Below, one piece after another: positions 18,570-25,942 of a stretch of 64,000 nt of DNA; position 1 is the stretch's first letter, and each line of letters begins with the position of its first letter. Below the pieces are notes generated by a model. The model worked only from the letters and a program-made list of their open reading frames with translations, searched no databases and was not told the DNA's origin. Origin of the DNA: Phycisphaerales bacterium (GTDB lineage: Bacteria; Planctomycetota; Phycisphaerae; UBA1845; Fen-1342); the NCBI GenBank assembly GCA_016716475.1, contig JADJWG010000001.1, positions 62,001 through 126,000 on the forward strand. Reading direction: 5' to 3'. The translations under genes were made by a program, and so were the position numbers.

Positions 18570-19798
18570 CCGAGACGCGCATCCTCCATTTTACACGCGT
18601 GGGCTGGGGGGTGGTCCTGCCGGTCGCGTTCCTTCTTGCGGCCGGGGTAGCGTGTATTCACTCGACCGATCGTCAATCGGCCCGCTCGGCCGATCGTGAG
18701 CCGACGTACACGCTGGGGGAACGGCCCTGGGCGGTGGCGGTGGTTGAAACGCTCGGCCCTACGACATTACGACAGATTGCGTTCGCCGTAACCGGCGTCA
18801 TTCTCATGCTGCTCACCCTGCGCGTCAGCTACCAGAAGATTGGCTGGTATGCCTATCCGGCATACGCGGTGCTGCTGGTACTGCTTTTGTTGCTGTTCCT
18901 GGATCGGTATATCGACTTGCCGCTGATTACGGAGCGAAAGGGTTCGCGGCGCTGGATCGATCTGGGCATACTGAGTCTGCAACCTTCGGAGTTCATGAAA
19001 CCCGCCCTGATTCTCGTGCTGGCTCGTTACCTGCGATTCCGCAGTTCCCATCGGCGTTGGTGGGGACTGTTGCCGCCATTCATGCTCACCGTCATCCCGA
19101 TGATCCTGATCGTGCGTCAGCCCGATCTCGGCACGACGCTCATGCTGCTGCCGGTGCTCGCGGTGATGCTGTTTGTTTCGGGGGCTCGCATCCGGCATCT
19201 GCTCATTGTGGCCACGCTCGTGACAGCCACGCTACCGGCGTTTTATTTCTACGGGATGCGCGAGTACCAGCGTGTGCGGGTGCAGGTCCTGTTCCGCCAG
19301 GGTGTGGCCGACGAAAGCTGGCAAATGAATGAAGGGTACCAGTTGCGGCAGGCAAAGACCGCGCTCGGCACGGGTGGCATCTGGGGGACGGGCTACCGGG
19401 AGGGCATCTTCGTGCAGCATTACCTCCTGCCCGAAGAGGACAACGATTTCATCTTCGCCATCTACGGCCACCAGTGGGGTCTGGTCGGAGCGTTGCTGCT
19501 GCTGCTGGCCTACAGTCTGATCGTGCTGTTCGGATTGGAGGTGGCAACGATTACCAACGATCCCTTCGGTCGGTTGCTCGCGGTCGGAGTCGTGGCCATG
19601 ATCGTCACGCAGGCCCTGCTCAACATCTGTATGAACATCGGCCTGGCACCGATCACCGGCATGACTTTGCCCTTCGTCAGCGCCGGCGGCAGCAGTCTGT
19701 GGGCGAACTTTATTGCACTCGGACTGCTGGTCAACGTGGCGCAGCGCCGGCCGCTGTTGATCGCGCGTCCCCCGTTCGAGCACAAGGACGCAACGTGA
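18566..19798 (+). CDS. rodA: RodA / SEDS-family peptidoglycan glycosyltransferase
   Basis: A 410-residue SEDS polymerase with about ten membrane helices, which polymerises lipid II into glycan strands together with PBP2. Landmarks: RWIDLGILSLQPSEFMKPALILVLARYL, the conserved QPSE-x-K region; VRQPDLGTTLMLLPV; GTGGIWGTGYREGIFVQHYLLPEEDNDFIFAI; and the final TGMTLPFVSAGGSSLWANFIALG. The GTG start overlaps the stop of the PBP2 gene by 4 bases, so translational coupling is expected. An unusual element is the roughly 50-residue segment after helix 1 (STDRQSARSADREPTYTLG), which is longer than in typical RodA. The gene ends converging on the histidine kinase gene. Confidence 0.93.
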   Translation: MTETRILHFTRVGWGVVLPVAFLLAAGVACIHSTDRQSARSADREPTYTLGERPWAVAVVETLGPTTLRQIAFAVTGVILMLLTLRVSYQKIGWYAYPAYAVLLVLLLLLFLDRYIDLPLITERKGSRRWIDLGILSLQPSEFMKPALILVLARYLRFRSSHRRWWGLLPPFMLTVIPMILIVRQPDLGTTLMLLPVLAVMLFVSGARIRHLLIVATLVTATLPAFYFYGMREYQRVRVQVLFRQGVADESWQMNEGYQLRQAKTALGTGGIWGTGYREGIFVQHYLLPEEDNDFIFAIYGHQWGLVGALLLLLAYSLIVLFGLEVATITNDPFGRLLAVGVVAMIVTQALLNICMNIGLAPITGMTLPFVSAGGSSLWANFIALGLLVNVAQRRPLLIARPPFEHKDAT

Positions 19799-19832
19799 GA
19801 GCCGTGGCCGCCCGGCTGCGCCGCGCCCCCGA

Positions 19833-22220
19833 TCACTTCGCCGCGATCGCGAGTCCCAGCTTGTCCACCAGCGCTTTGGCCGTGTAGGGTTTGTGGACAA
19901 AGCCCGCGAGGCGGGCATCCGCGAACTGGGTTGCCGCCTCCTGCTCGCTATAGCCCGTGGACAGCACGACCTTGACGTCCGGCTTCTCCTCGATCAGCCG
20001 ACGGAAGACCACCTCCCCCTTCATGCCGGGCATGTTGAGATCAAGCAGGACGGCTGCCACTTCATCGCGGTGCAGGCGGAACAATTCGATGCCGGAGGGT
20101 CCATCTGGTGCGGTCAGGACGCGCAGTCCCCGGCTGCTCAGCACCGCGCTGACCACGTCACGAATCTCCTCCTCGTCATCGATCACCAGCACCAGGGCTC
20201 CGCGCGGCAGGTCAATGGAACGCGGCTGCGGCACCGCTACCGCGGCGGGCTCCGGCGCGGCGGGGAAGTAAACCCGAAACACCGTCCCCACGCCGACCTC
20301 GCTGCGGACCGTGATGGCTCCGTGATGCGCCCGCATGATGCCGAGGATGGCGGACAGGCCGAGACCCCGTCCGGCAAACTTCGTCGTGAAGAACGGATCG
20401 AAGATCCGGCCGAGTATCTCCGGCGACATGCCGGTGCCGGTGTCACGCACTTCCATGCAGACATAAGCCCCCGCCATGATCCGTTGGTTCGGGAACTCAC
20501 GGGCAATGCGTCGGGCATTCAACTGATCGAGCCAGGTCGAGACGGTCACATCACCGCCATCATCACCCAGCGCTTCGGCCGCGTTGATCAGGAGGTTCAT
20601 GATGACCTGTTGCACCTGGCTGCTGTCGGCCTTGATCAACATACGCCCCGGCTGGATCGCGAGGTGCAGCGCCACGGACTTGGGCACACCGGCGATCGCG
20701 AAGTCGGCCATCTCCTGGATCAGCGCGTTCAGATCCATCACGTCAACTTCGGTGCTGGAGCGCCCGGCATAGGCCAGCATGCGTTTCGTCAAGTCTGTCG
20801 CGCGGCGGCCCGCATTCACGACGCGCTCGAGCAGTGACTGGGCCGCGGCATCCGCCGGCAACTGCTCCATGGCGAGTGAGGCGTTGCCCATGATGCCGAC
20901 CAGCAGGTTATTGAAATCATGGGCCACACCGCCCGCCAGCACTCCCAGACTCTCGAGCTTCTGCGACTGGCGCAGCTGGGCCTCCAGTCGCTCGCGCTCC
21001 GAGATATCACGAATCAGCGTGGCGACTCCGTGGACACCTCCGGCCGCATTGGGCAGCACCGTGCTATACCACTCGCAACGGATTTTCTCCCCATCGCGCT
21101 TGTGATTGGCGAGCACCGTGCCAGCCAGCGCTTCCCCATTGAGCAAGGCGCGGCACATCTCGGCAAACGCGGCGTGTCCGTCCGCTGGCACCACCAGGTC
21201 CACCGCACGCTGTCCGAACGCCTCGGCACTTGAGTAGCCGAAGATCACCTCGGCCGCCGGGTTCCACTCCAGTACGCGGAAGTCCGTGCTCCAGACCACA
21301 TAGGCCAGGGGCATACGTTGGACGAGCGACTCGAAGCGCACGTGGGCTTCGCGCAGCCGGGCCTCGGCTTGGCGGCGCTCCGTGACGTCGGTGGCCGTCC
21401 CGGTGTAGCCCAGCAGTGTTCCACGCTCGTCGCGAACCGGGATGGCATTAAAACTCAGATACACCGGCGTGCCGTCCGCGCGCCGGTGCACGGTTTCAAA
21501 ATGCTCCAGTGTGCGGGCCGCGGCACAGGCCTCCATGAGCCCCGGCGTATCGGGCACGGCGTGAAACTCACGCACCGCCCGCCCGAGCATCTCCTCCGGT
21601 TCACAGCCGTAGATGGTGCGCGCCGCGTTGTTCACAAAAGTCCAGTGACCGTGCCGGTCCAGTGTCCAGATCAGGTCCTGGGAGGTCTCCACCAGGTTGC
21701 GGTACTGGGCTTCACTGTCACGCAGCGCCAGCTCGGCCCGCAGGCGTTCCGTCACATCGCGGGCGAAGCCGACCAGAAGCTTGTCGTCGCCGTCGCGCAA
21801 CGCGATTACGCAGCTCTCGAGCTGGATCAGGTGCCCGAACTTGTGGCGGTGAGAAGTGGCGAAGTGGTGCAGCCCGGTCTGCCAGTGATCACCGACCGCG
21901 TGTCCATCCGCCTGTGCGACTTCCAGGTCGGTCATTCGCATCTGCAGCAGCTCGGTCCGATCGTAGCCGGTAATCCGGCAGAACGCCTCGTTGACCTCAC
22001 GGAAGCGGTAATCGTCCCCCAATACGAAGAAGCCATCCATCGCGCTTTGCAGGATCGCTTCATTCCGCGCTGCCAGGTGCTCCAGCGCAACCAGACGCGC
22101 TTGTTGCGCCGCGCAGGTGGCGCGCTGACCCCGGAGCAGACGACGGAAGCGCAGGGTCACTGCCGCCAGGGTCACAGTCCCTAGCGCCGTAACGCCGGCC
22201 GCCGTGATCCAACCCAACAT
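19833..22220 (-). CDS. Hybrid histidine kinase with three PAS domains and C-terminal receiver
   Basis: A 795-residue signalling protein. One membrane helix at residues 3-25 is followed by a short coiled linker, then PAS domains near 50-165, 170-290 and 300-420, each ended by the ARDVTERL/ATDVTERR/IRDISERE PAC signature. The HisKA phospho-acceptor is in LAGGVAHDFNNLL (about residue 433). ATPase N, G1 and G2 boxes are MNLLINAAEA, VRDTGTGMSPE and GRGLGLSAI. The receiver domain starts ALVLVIDDEEEIRD with the phospho-Asp in AVLLDLNMPGMKG and the conserved Lys in GFVHKPYTAK. It probably senses a small ligand or redox signal through the PAS domains; no DNA-binding partner is adjacent. It lies downstream of the Ser/Thr kinase gene on the same strand. 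Confidence 0.9.
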   Translation of the reverse strand: MLGWITAAGVTALGTVTLAAVTLRFRRLLRGQRATCAAQQARLVALEHLAARNEAILQSAMDGFFVLGDDYRFREVNEAFCRITGYDRTELLQMRMTDLEVAQADGHAVGDHWQTGLHHFATSHRHKFGHLIQLESCVIALRDGDDKLLVGFARDVTERLRAELALRDSEAQYRNLVETSQDLIWTLDRHGHWTFVNNAARTIYGCEPEEMLGRAVREFHAVPDTPGLMEACAAARTLEHFETVHRRADGTPVYLSFNAIPVRDERGTLLGYTGTATDVTERRQAEARLREAHVRFESLVQRMPLAYVVWSTDFRVLEWNPAAEVIFGYSSAEAFGQRAVDLVVPADGHAAFAEMCRALLNGEALAGTVLANHKRDGEKIRCEWYSTVLPNAAGGVHGVATLIRDISERERLEAQLRQSQKLESLGVLAGGVAHDFNNLLVGIMGNASLAMEQLPADAAAQSLLERVVNAGRRATDLTKRMLAYAGRSSTEVDVMDLNALIQEMADFAIAGVPKSVALHLAIQPGRMLIKADSSQVQQVIMNLLINAAEALGDDGGDVTVSTWLDQLNARRIAREFPNQRIMAGAYVCMEVRDTGTGMSPEILGRIFDPFFTTKFAGRGLGLSAILGIMRAHHGAITVRSEVGVGTVFRVYFPAAPEPAAVAVPQPRSIDLPRGALVLVIDDEEEIRDVVSAVLSSRGLRVLTAPDGPSGIELFRLHRDEVAAVLLDLNMPGMKGEVVFRRLIEEKPDVKVVLSTGYSEQEAATQFADARLAGFVHKPYTAKALVDKLGLAIAAK

Positions 22221-22262
22221 GTGTGCGCTACCTCGTCGCTTGCCGAGCGTGCCTGGGCCGCG

Positions 22263-24692
22263 TCAGCCGGCGGCCGCTTCACCACTCTCGATCTGTGCCA
22301 GACAGACGGCCGCATCCTGGGGACGCCCGGCGCGCCGCAGCGCCTCCGCCTTCTGGGTCCACGCAGCCGCCTCCAACCGGGTATTCGCGTGCTGCCGCGC
22401 AAGCTCGATACGTTTGTCCGCACAGCGCGCGGCTTCCTCGTAATTCTCCAACTGCATCTGCATCTCGGCGATATGCTCATAGACCCGCGTCAGCCCGTTC
22501 CAGAAGCGGGTTTCCTCCAGCGCTGTGAGCGCCATTGCAAATTCCACCTTCGCTTCGTCGAATAGACCTTCGAGTGCTGCGCAGCGTCCGAGATGCATGT
22601 GCGTGGTACCGACGCTAGTCCGATCACCGATTTCCTGCGCGAGCGCGAGAGCCCGCCGATAATACTTCCGCGCTTCGGCGTAGCGTTCCGCGGCGACCAG
22701 CACATTGCCCATGCCATTGTACGGCCCGACCAGCGATGTAAGTCCACCGTAGGCGCGGTGCGTTTCGATCGCGCGGCTGAAAGCGGCCTCGGCCTCCGCT
22801 GCTCGGCCGAGCCGGAAAAGAACAAAGCCGAGATTGTTGCTGACCTGGGCGAGTTCGGTGGCGAGATGATGAGCCGTGGCTCGCGCGGCGGCCCGCTCGT
22901 AATACCCCTGGGCGGCGGCGTAATTCCCGCGGAAGTAGTACATCACTCCGAGGTTCGCCAACGCCTCGATCTCGCGGCGCACATCGCCCGCCTGCTGGGC
23001 AAGCAGCTCCTGTCTGCGATGTTGCGCCTCGGCTTCGTCGTAGCGTCCCAGCCGGGCCAGACACACGCCCAGGAATCCGATCGCTTCGAGAAATTCCGGT
23101 TCGACCGCCAACGCCTCGTTGGACAGTGTGCGTGCCTGCGCGTATTCGCCCAGCAGGAACGCCCGCTTGGCATGCGCCAGCTTCTCGCGAGCATCCAGCG
23201 CGGTGGGCACGATGTGTCCCGGTGCCGGCAGCACGAGCCCCAGTCCCGCAGCCAACTCGTGCAGCGCCTGGCGCTCAAGCGCCGCAAGTGTTCCGATCGG
23301 GCCGAGGACACGCGCCATAACAGGCGCCAGCCCCCCCCCTCGCAGGGCACGCAGCTCGATCTCGAGATCGTCGCCTTGCTGCTCGAACAACCCGTTAACC
23401 ACCGTCCGTGCGCCACACATCCGCCCGGCTTCTAACCGCTCGGCATCCGTCGGCACGCCCCCGCTGTCGGCCACGCGGTCCAGCATCGCAATCAGCGCAT
23501 CCGGATCGGCAACATAGACGTTCGGCATTTCCGCCAAGGCCCGCCCCAGGAAGTTGGCGACGGCATGGCCGATCCAGTCCGCCCCATCGGTCGCCGCCTT
23601 GTTCCTCAGCGGCAGCACTCCGATGCCACGCGGCACCAGGCGATCACGAATCGCCGTGTCGCCCGTGACGCTCGCCCGGCGGCTCGCGTGGGTCGACGCT
23701 TCAAGCGTCGTAACCAGCTCAGTCGCATCGGTAAAGCGGCGCCCGGGTTCAATGGCGAGCAGGCGGAGGATCGCATCCACGAGCCACACCGGCGTATCCG
23801 TTGCGACGTCCGTCGGCCAGGTCGGGGTACGGCACTGCATATCCACGAGCCGCCGGAACACCTGTCCGTCTCCGTGTGGCAGCCGACCGGTCAGCAGGTG
23901 GAAGAGCGTCGCTCCCAGGGAGTACAGGTCCGCCGCCACACCCTGGGCCACACCCGGCTGGAAGAACTCCGGCGCGGCATAGGCGAACGTACCGAACCCT
24001 GAACCGGCCCGACCACGGAGTTCCTTCTGGTCGGTCGCGAGTGCCGCAACGCCGAGGTCGGCAATCCTCAGGCGGCCATCCACACCGAGGATCAGGTTGC
24101 CGGGCTTGATATCACGGTGGGCGAGGCCGGCGCGGTGAATCGCCGCCAGACCGCGGGCGGCATCGAGCGCGATCTGGAGGCCCTGCTGCCAAACGAGCGC
24201 TACACGCTCAGCAAGCACGGTTGCCAGGTTCGCCCCGTCAATGAACTCCATCACGAAATACCAGGTACCTTCGGACGCATCGCAGTCAAGCACCCGGACG
24301 ACATGCGGATCCTGGACGCGGAACCCAGCCCGGGCCTCGGCCCGAACGCGGTCCACCGTCCCTCCCACCGGACCCGGGGCAAAGGGTGTCAGTACCTTGA
24401 CGACACACGGATGGTTGAGAAACACATGCCGCGCGAGGTAGGCGACACCGTGGGCCCCTGCACCTAACTGCCTGATCAGGCGATACTTACCCCGAACGAG
24501 ACCCTCGGGCGCAAGGCGTGCCAGCGACACGAGGCCGTACCGCGCATTGGGAGTTGTGACGATCCCGGAGCGCGGCTGGATGAAACCGCAGGTAGCACAG
24601 CGCTCAAGCGTGGCTGTAGCGATGGCGAGACTGCCGACGTTGTGGCACCGGGCGCAGGCCCGCGCTGCCCCCGGCGCCTCTGACATGGCCAT
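22263..24692 (-). CDS. Serine/threonine protein kinase with N-terminal zinc ribbon and C-terminal TPR repeats
   Basis: An 809-residue protein. At the N-terminus CARCHNVGSL...CATCG forms a predicted zinc ribbon (residues about 12-36). A Hanks-type kinase domain follows (about 60-330): glycine loop LGAGAHGVAYLA, lysine in CVVKVL, catalytic HRDIKPGNLIL, then IADLGVAAL where the usual DFG is DLG, and GTFAYAAPEFF for APE. The central region 380-480 resembles a periplasmic-type FlgO/TolB-like sensor segment without strong motif. The last 300 residues are at least six TPR units (for example EFLEAIGFLGVCLARLGRYDEAEAQHRR). No transmembrane helix is obvious, so it is probably cytoplasmic. It is divergent from the small tandem peptides at 25018, which makes it a candidate partner. 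An ATG at 24686 is an alternative start. Confidence 0.87.
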   Translation of the reverse strand: MAMSEAPGAARACARCHNVGSLAIATATLERCATCGFIQPRSGIVTTPNARYGLVSLARLAPEGLVRGKYRLIRQLGAGAHGVAYLARHVFLNHPCVVKVLTPFAPGPVGGTVDRVRAEARAGFRVQDPHVVRVLDCDASEGTWYFVMEFIDGANLATVLAERVALVWQQGLQIALDAARGLAAIHRAGLAHRDIKPGNLILGVDGRLRIADLGVAALATDQKELRGRAGSGFGTFAYAAPEFFQPGVAQGVAADLYSLGATLFHLLTGRLPHGDGQVFRRLVDMQCRTPTWPTDVATDTPVWLVDAILRLLAIEPGRRFTDATELVTTLEASTHASRRASVTGDTAIRDRLVPRGIGVLPLRNKAATDGADWIGHAVANFLGRALAEMPNVYVADPDALIAMLDRVADSGGVPTDAERLEAGRMCGARTVVNGLFEQQGDDLEIELRALRGGGLAPVMARVLGPIGTLAALERQALHELAAGLGLVLPAPGHIVPTALDAREKLAHAKRAFLLGEYAQARTLSNEALAVEPEFLEAIGFLGVCLARLGRYDEAEAQHRRQELLAQQAGDVRREIEALANLGVMYYFRGNYAAAQGYYERAAARATAHHLATELAQVSNNLGFVLFRLGRAAEAEAAFSRAIETHRAYGGLTSLVGPYNGMGNVLVAAERYAEARKYYRRALALAQEIGDRTSVGTTHMHLGRCAALEGLFDEAKVEFAMALTALEETRFWNGLTRVYEHIAEMQMQLENYEEAARCADKRIELARQHANTRLEAAAWTQKAEALRRAGRPQDAAVCLAQIESGEAAAG

Positions 24693-25017
24693 CTTCGATA
24701 CCAAAGCACCCGTCCACATCAGGCCCGCGCATCCGTTCGCAGGTGCTGAAAAAATATCTTACTCGACCGAGAAAAAATGGCCGGGACTGCTTGACTTAGC
24801 AGCATTATCGGCACATTCTGAAGATCGAGCGAGAGTTTCCTGAAATCAGTCAGCGTCCCAGCCGGTTCCGGTCGGGCGCTGTTCGACGGTGGCTGCCAAG
24901 GTTGCTGCGCAGAGGTTCTGACTGCGAGTGGACTTGGCGAGTTCGCCGTGTAGCGCATCTGGGGCTCCGACCCATCCGGCCGGGGCGGCACCTCTTTCTG
25001 TCTGGAGGAGTGGATTC
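24693..25017. other. Divergent intergenic region upstream of the kinase and the small-peptide cluster
   Basis: No protein-coding gene is supported. A possible promoter toward the peptides consists of TTGACT (24791-24796), a 17-nt spacer and CATTCT (24814-24819), a weak -10 box. That would leave a leader of about 190 nt before the first peptide. The stretch is less GC-rich than its surroundings near 24740-24840. Confidence 0.4.
24791..24819 (+). promoter_or_regulatory. Possible promoter for the tandem small-peptide cluster
   Basis: TTGACT matches five of six bases of a -35 box. The spacer to CATTCT is 17 nt, but the -10 box matches only three of six bases. The position, upstream of four co-directional small ORFs, is the main reason to list it. 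Confidence 0.3.
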
Positions 25018-25134
25018 ATGGAACTTCTGACCGCCGTAAGCAGCATTCTCTATGCGTTTCCCGTTCAAATCAGCCGTGTTTCCCGCGGCCTCGCCGAGTG
25101 GACGCTCTTCTTCATCGACCAAGTCACCTGCTGA
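25018..25134 (+). CDS. Small peptide A1 (38 aa), first copy of a tandem-duplicated pair
   Basis: A 38-residue ORF with a strong ribosome site, GGAGGAG (25004-25010), 7 nt before the ATG. The N-terminal part is moderately hydrophobic (MELLTAVSSILYAFPVQ). The last residues are EWTLFFIDQVTC, ending in a single cysteine at the C-terminus. The nine-residue C-terminus LFFIDQVTC recurs exactly in peptide A2, 165 bases downstream. The 27 bases encoding it differ at five positions between copies and every difference is a silent third-base change, which is strong evidence that the peptide is translated and selected. No family is recognised. Candidates are a modified-peptide precursor, a signalling peptide or a small membrane peptide. 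Followed after 9 nt by peptide B1. Confidence 0.75.
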   Translation: MELLTAVSSILYAFPVQISRVSRGLAEWTLFFIDQVTC

Positions 25135-25143
25135 GAAACCATC

Positions 25144-25194
25144 ATGATTTACATCATCAGCGACCTCGACGATCTGAACCGCGACGGCAACTGA
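25144..25194 (+). CDS. Small peptide B1 (16 aa)
   Basis: A 16-residue ORF reading MIYIISDLDDLNRDGN, starting 9 nt after the stop of A1. It shares M-I-x-x-I-x-D-x-D-D-L and a later D with peptide B2 (8 of 16 identical; other changes are largely conservative: I/V, S/T, L/I). The ribosome site is weak (GAGAAACC), so translation may be coupled to A1. It is acidic in the middle. On its own an ORF this short would not be credible; the conserved paired arrangement with A in both copies is the evidence. Confidence 0.6.
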   Translation: MIYIISDLDDLNRDGN

Positions 25195-25215
25195 CACCTC
25201 TTTCGGAGCCCATCC

Positions 25216-25299
25216 ATGACACTGATTACCTGCATGAATCTTCTCACCGACTGGCTGCTCGAATACGCCCTGTTCTTCATTGACCAGGTTACTTGCTAG
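25216..25299 (+). CDS. Small peptide A2 (27 aa), second copy of the A peptide
   Basis: A 27-residue ORF with CGGAGCC 6 nt before the ATG. It starts MTLITCMNLLTDWLLEYA, a strongly hydrophobic stretch, and ends LFFIDQVTC exactly like A1, including the C-terminal cysteine. It is shorter than A1 by 11 residues in the middle and has an extra internal Cys at residue 6. The aromatic residue before the shared end (W in A1, Y in A2) is conserved in character. It begins 21 nt after B1 and is followed after 8 nt by B2, so the A-B unit is repeated in the same order and spacing. Function unknown. Confidence 0.75.
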   Translation: MTLITCMNLLTDWLLEYALFFIDQVTC

Positions 25300-25307
25300 A
25301 GGCGCTC

Positions 25308-25358
25308 ATGATCGAAGTCATTACCGACATCGACGATCTGACTCTCGACCAGCGCTAG
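25308..25358 (+). CDS. Small peptide B2 (16 aa)
   Basis: A 16-residue ORF reading MIEVITDIDDLTLDQR, identical in length to B1 and preceded by AGAGGCG 3 nt before the ATG, overlapping the end of A2. It shares the IxD(L/I)DDL core with B1. Together the four ORFs span 341 bases on one strand and look like one transcript. I see no third copy downstream in the following 580 bases. Confidence 0.6.
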   Translation: MIEVITDIDDLTLDQR

Positions 25359-25942
25359 CATTCACCCGCGCACGCTGTACGAGATGGCTCAGCTCCCGCG
25401 GAGCTTGGGTGCGCGCTGGGGGCTCAGCTCTCTTTCCCATCTTACCGTATCTATCCCTTTCTAGGCGACCCCTCTACCCAATCTCTGGAAAAACTGCGCT
25501 GTTTTGTCTTGGCTCGGCTGCACAAGAGTTCCGTGCGCGATCACGGGACCCAATTACATGAGTAAATCAGGCATCGGTTAACCACATGACAGAGTAGGCC
25601 ATAGATCAGGGTTGGGAGTCCCGTAACCACCTCCATTGCAGCGGCAGGCGCATCCAAGGGGGCTCCTGGCAGGATTACGGACGGAGCAGGTTGGAAACTT
25701 GACCCGTCATGGTGAAGTCCGGCAAGCTGCCGCGTTGTACTGTCGCACTCCGCACGCTACACTCCCGCTCCCATTGGCTTGTGGACTGTCGAAAACACAC
25801 GCGAGTCCACTTCCCTGGGGCGAACCGGCCAGGCCACGCCACAGGCCTGCTTCCGTACCCCTCAATCCAACCCCCATGGCGGGATGATCAACCTGCCCGA
25901 ACATCGCCGGCAATGTGGCCGCCGGAACTGGAGTGTGCTCGT
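25359..25942. other. Intergenic region between the peptide cluster and S-adenosylhomocysteinase
   Basis: No credible gene. The base composition is more AT-rich around 25440-25620 than the rest of the window. A probable structured element lies at 25641-25733 (listed separately). An open reading frame continues upstream of the ahcY start to 25709, but its first 78 residues have no likeness to the family. I see no good promoter. Confidence 0.5.
25641..25733 (+). ncRNA. Possible structured leader of ahcY
   Basis: GCGGCAG (25641-25647) is exactly complementary to CTGCCGC (25727-25733), closing a 79-nt region. That region itself contains GCTCC/GGAGC and a GGTT...GACC pairing, giving a plausible multi-stem junction. 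The stretch GGTGAAGTCCGG near 25711 and ACTGT after the closing stem resemble pieces of the cobalamin riboswitch core, but the spacing between them is not right and the closing stem competes with that fold. It does not match the SAH riboswitch consensus that I remember. Treat as an unassigned candidate. Confidence 0.25.

Noticed and set aside
25709..25942. 78-residue N-terminal extension of S-adenosylhomocysteinase
   Set aside because: The extension has no likeness to the family, which begins at MAKARHD.
25500..25942. SAH riboswitch before ahcY
   Set aside because: The conserved core of that class is not visible. A different fold may exist (see findings).
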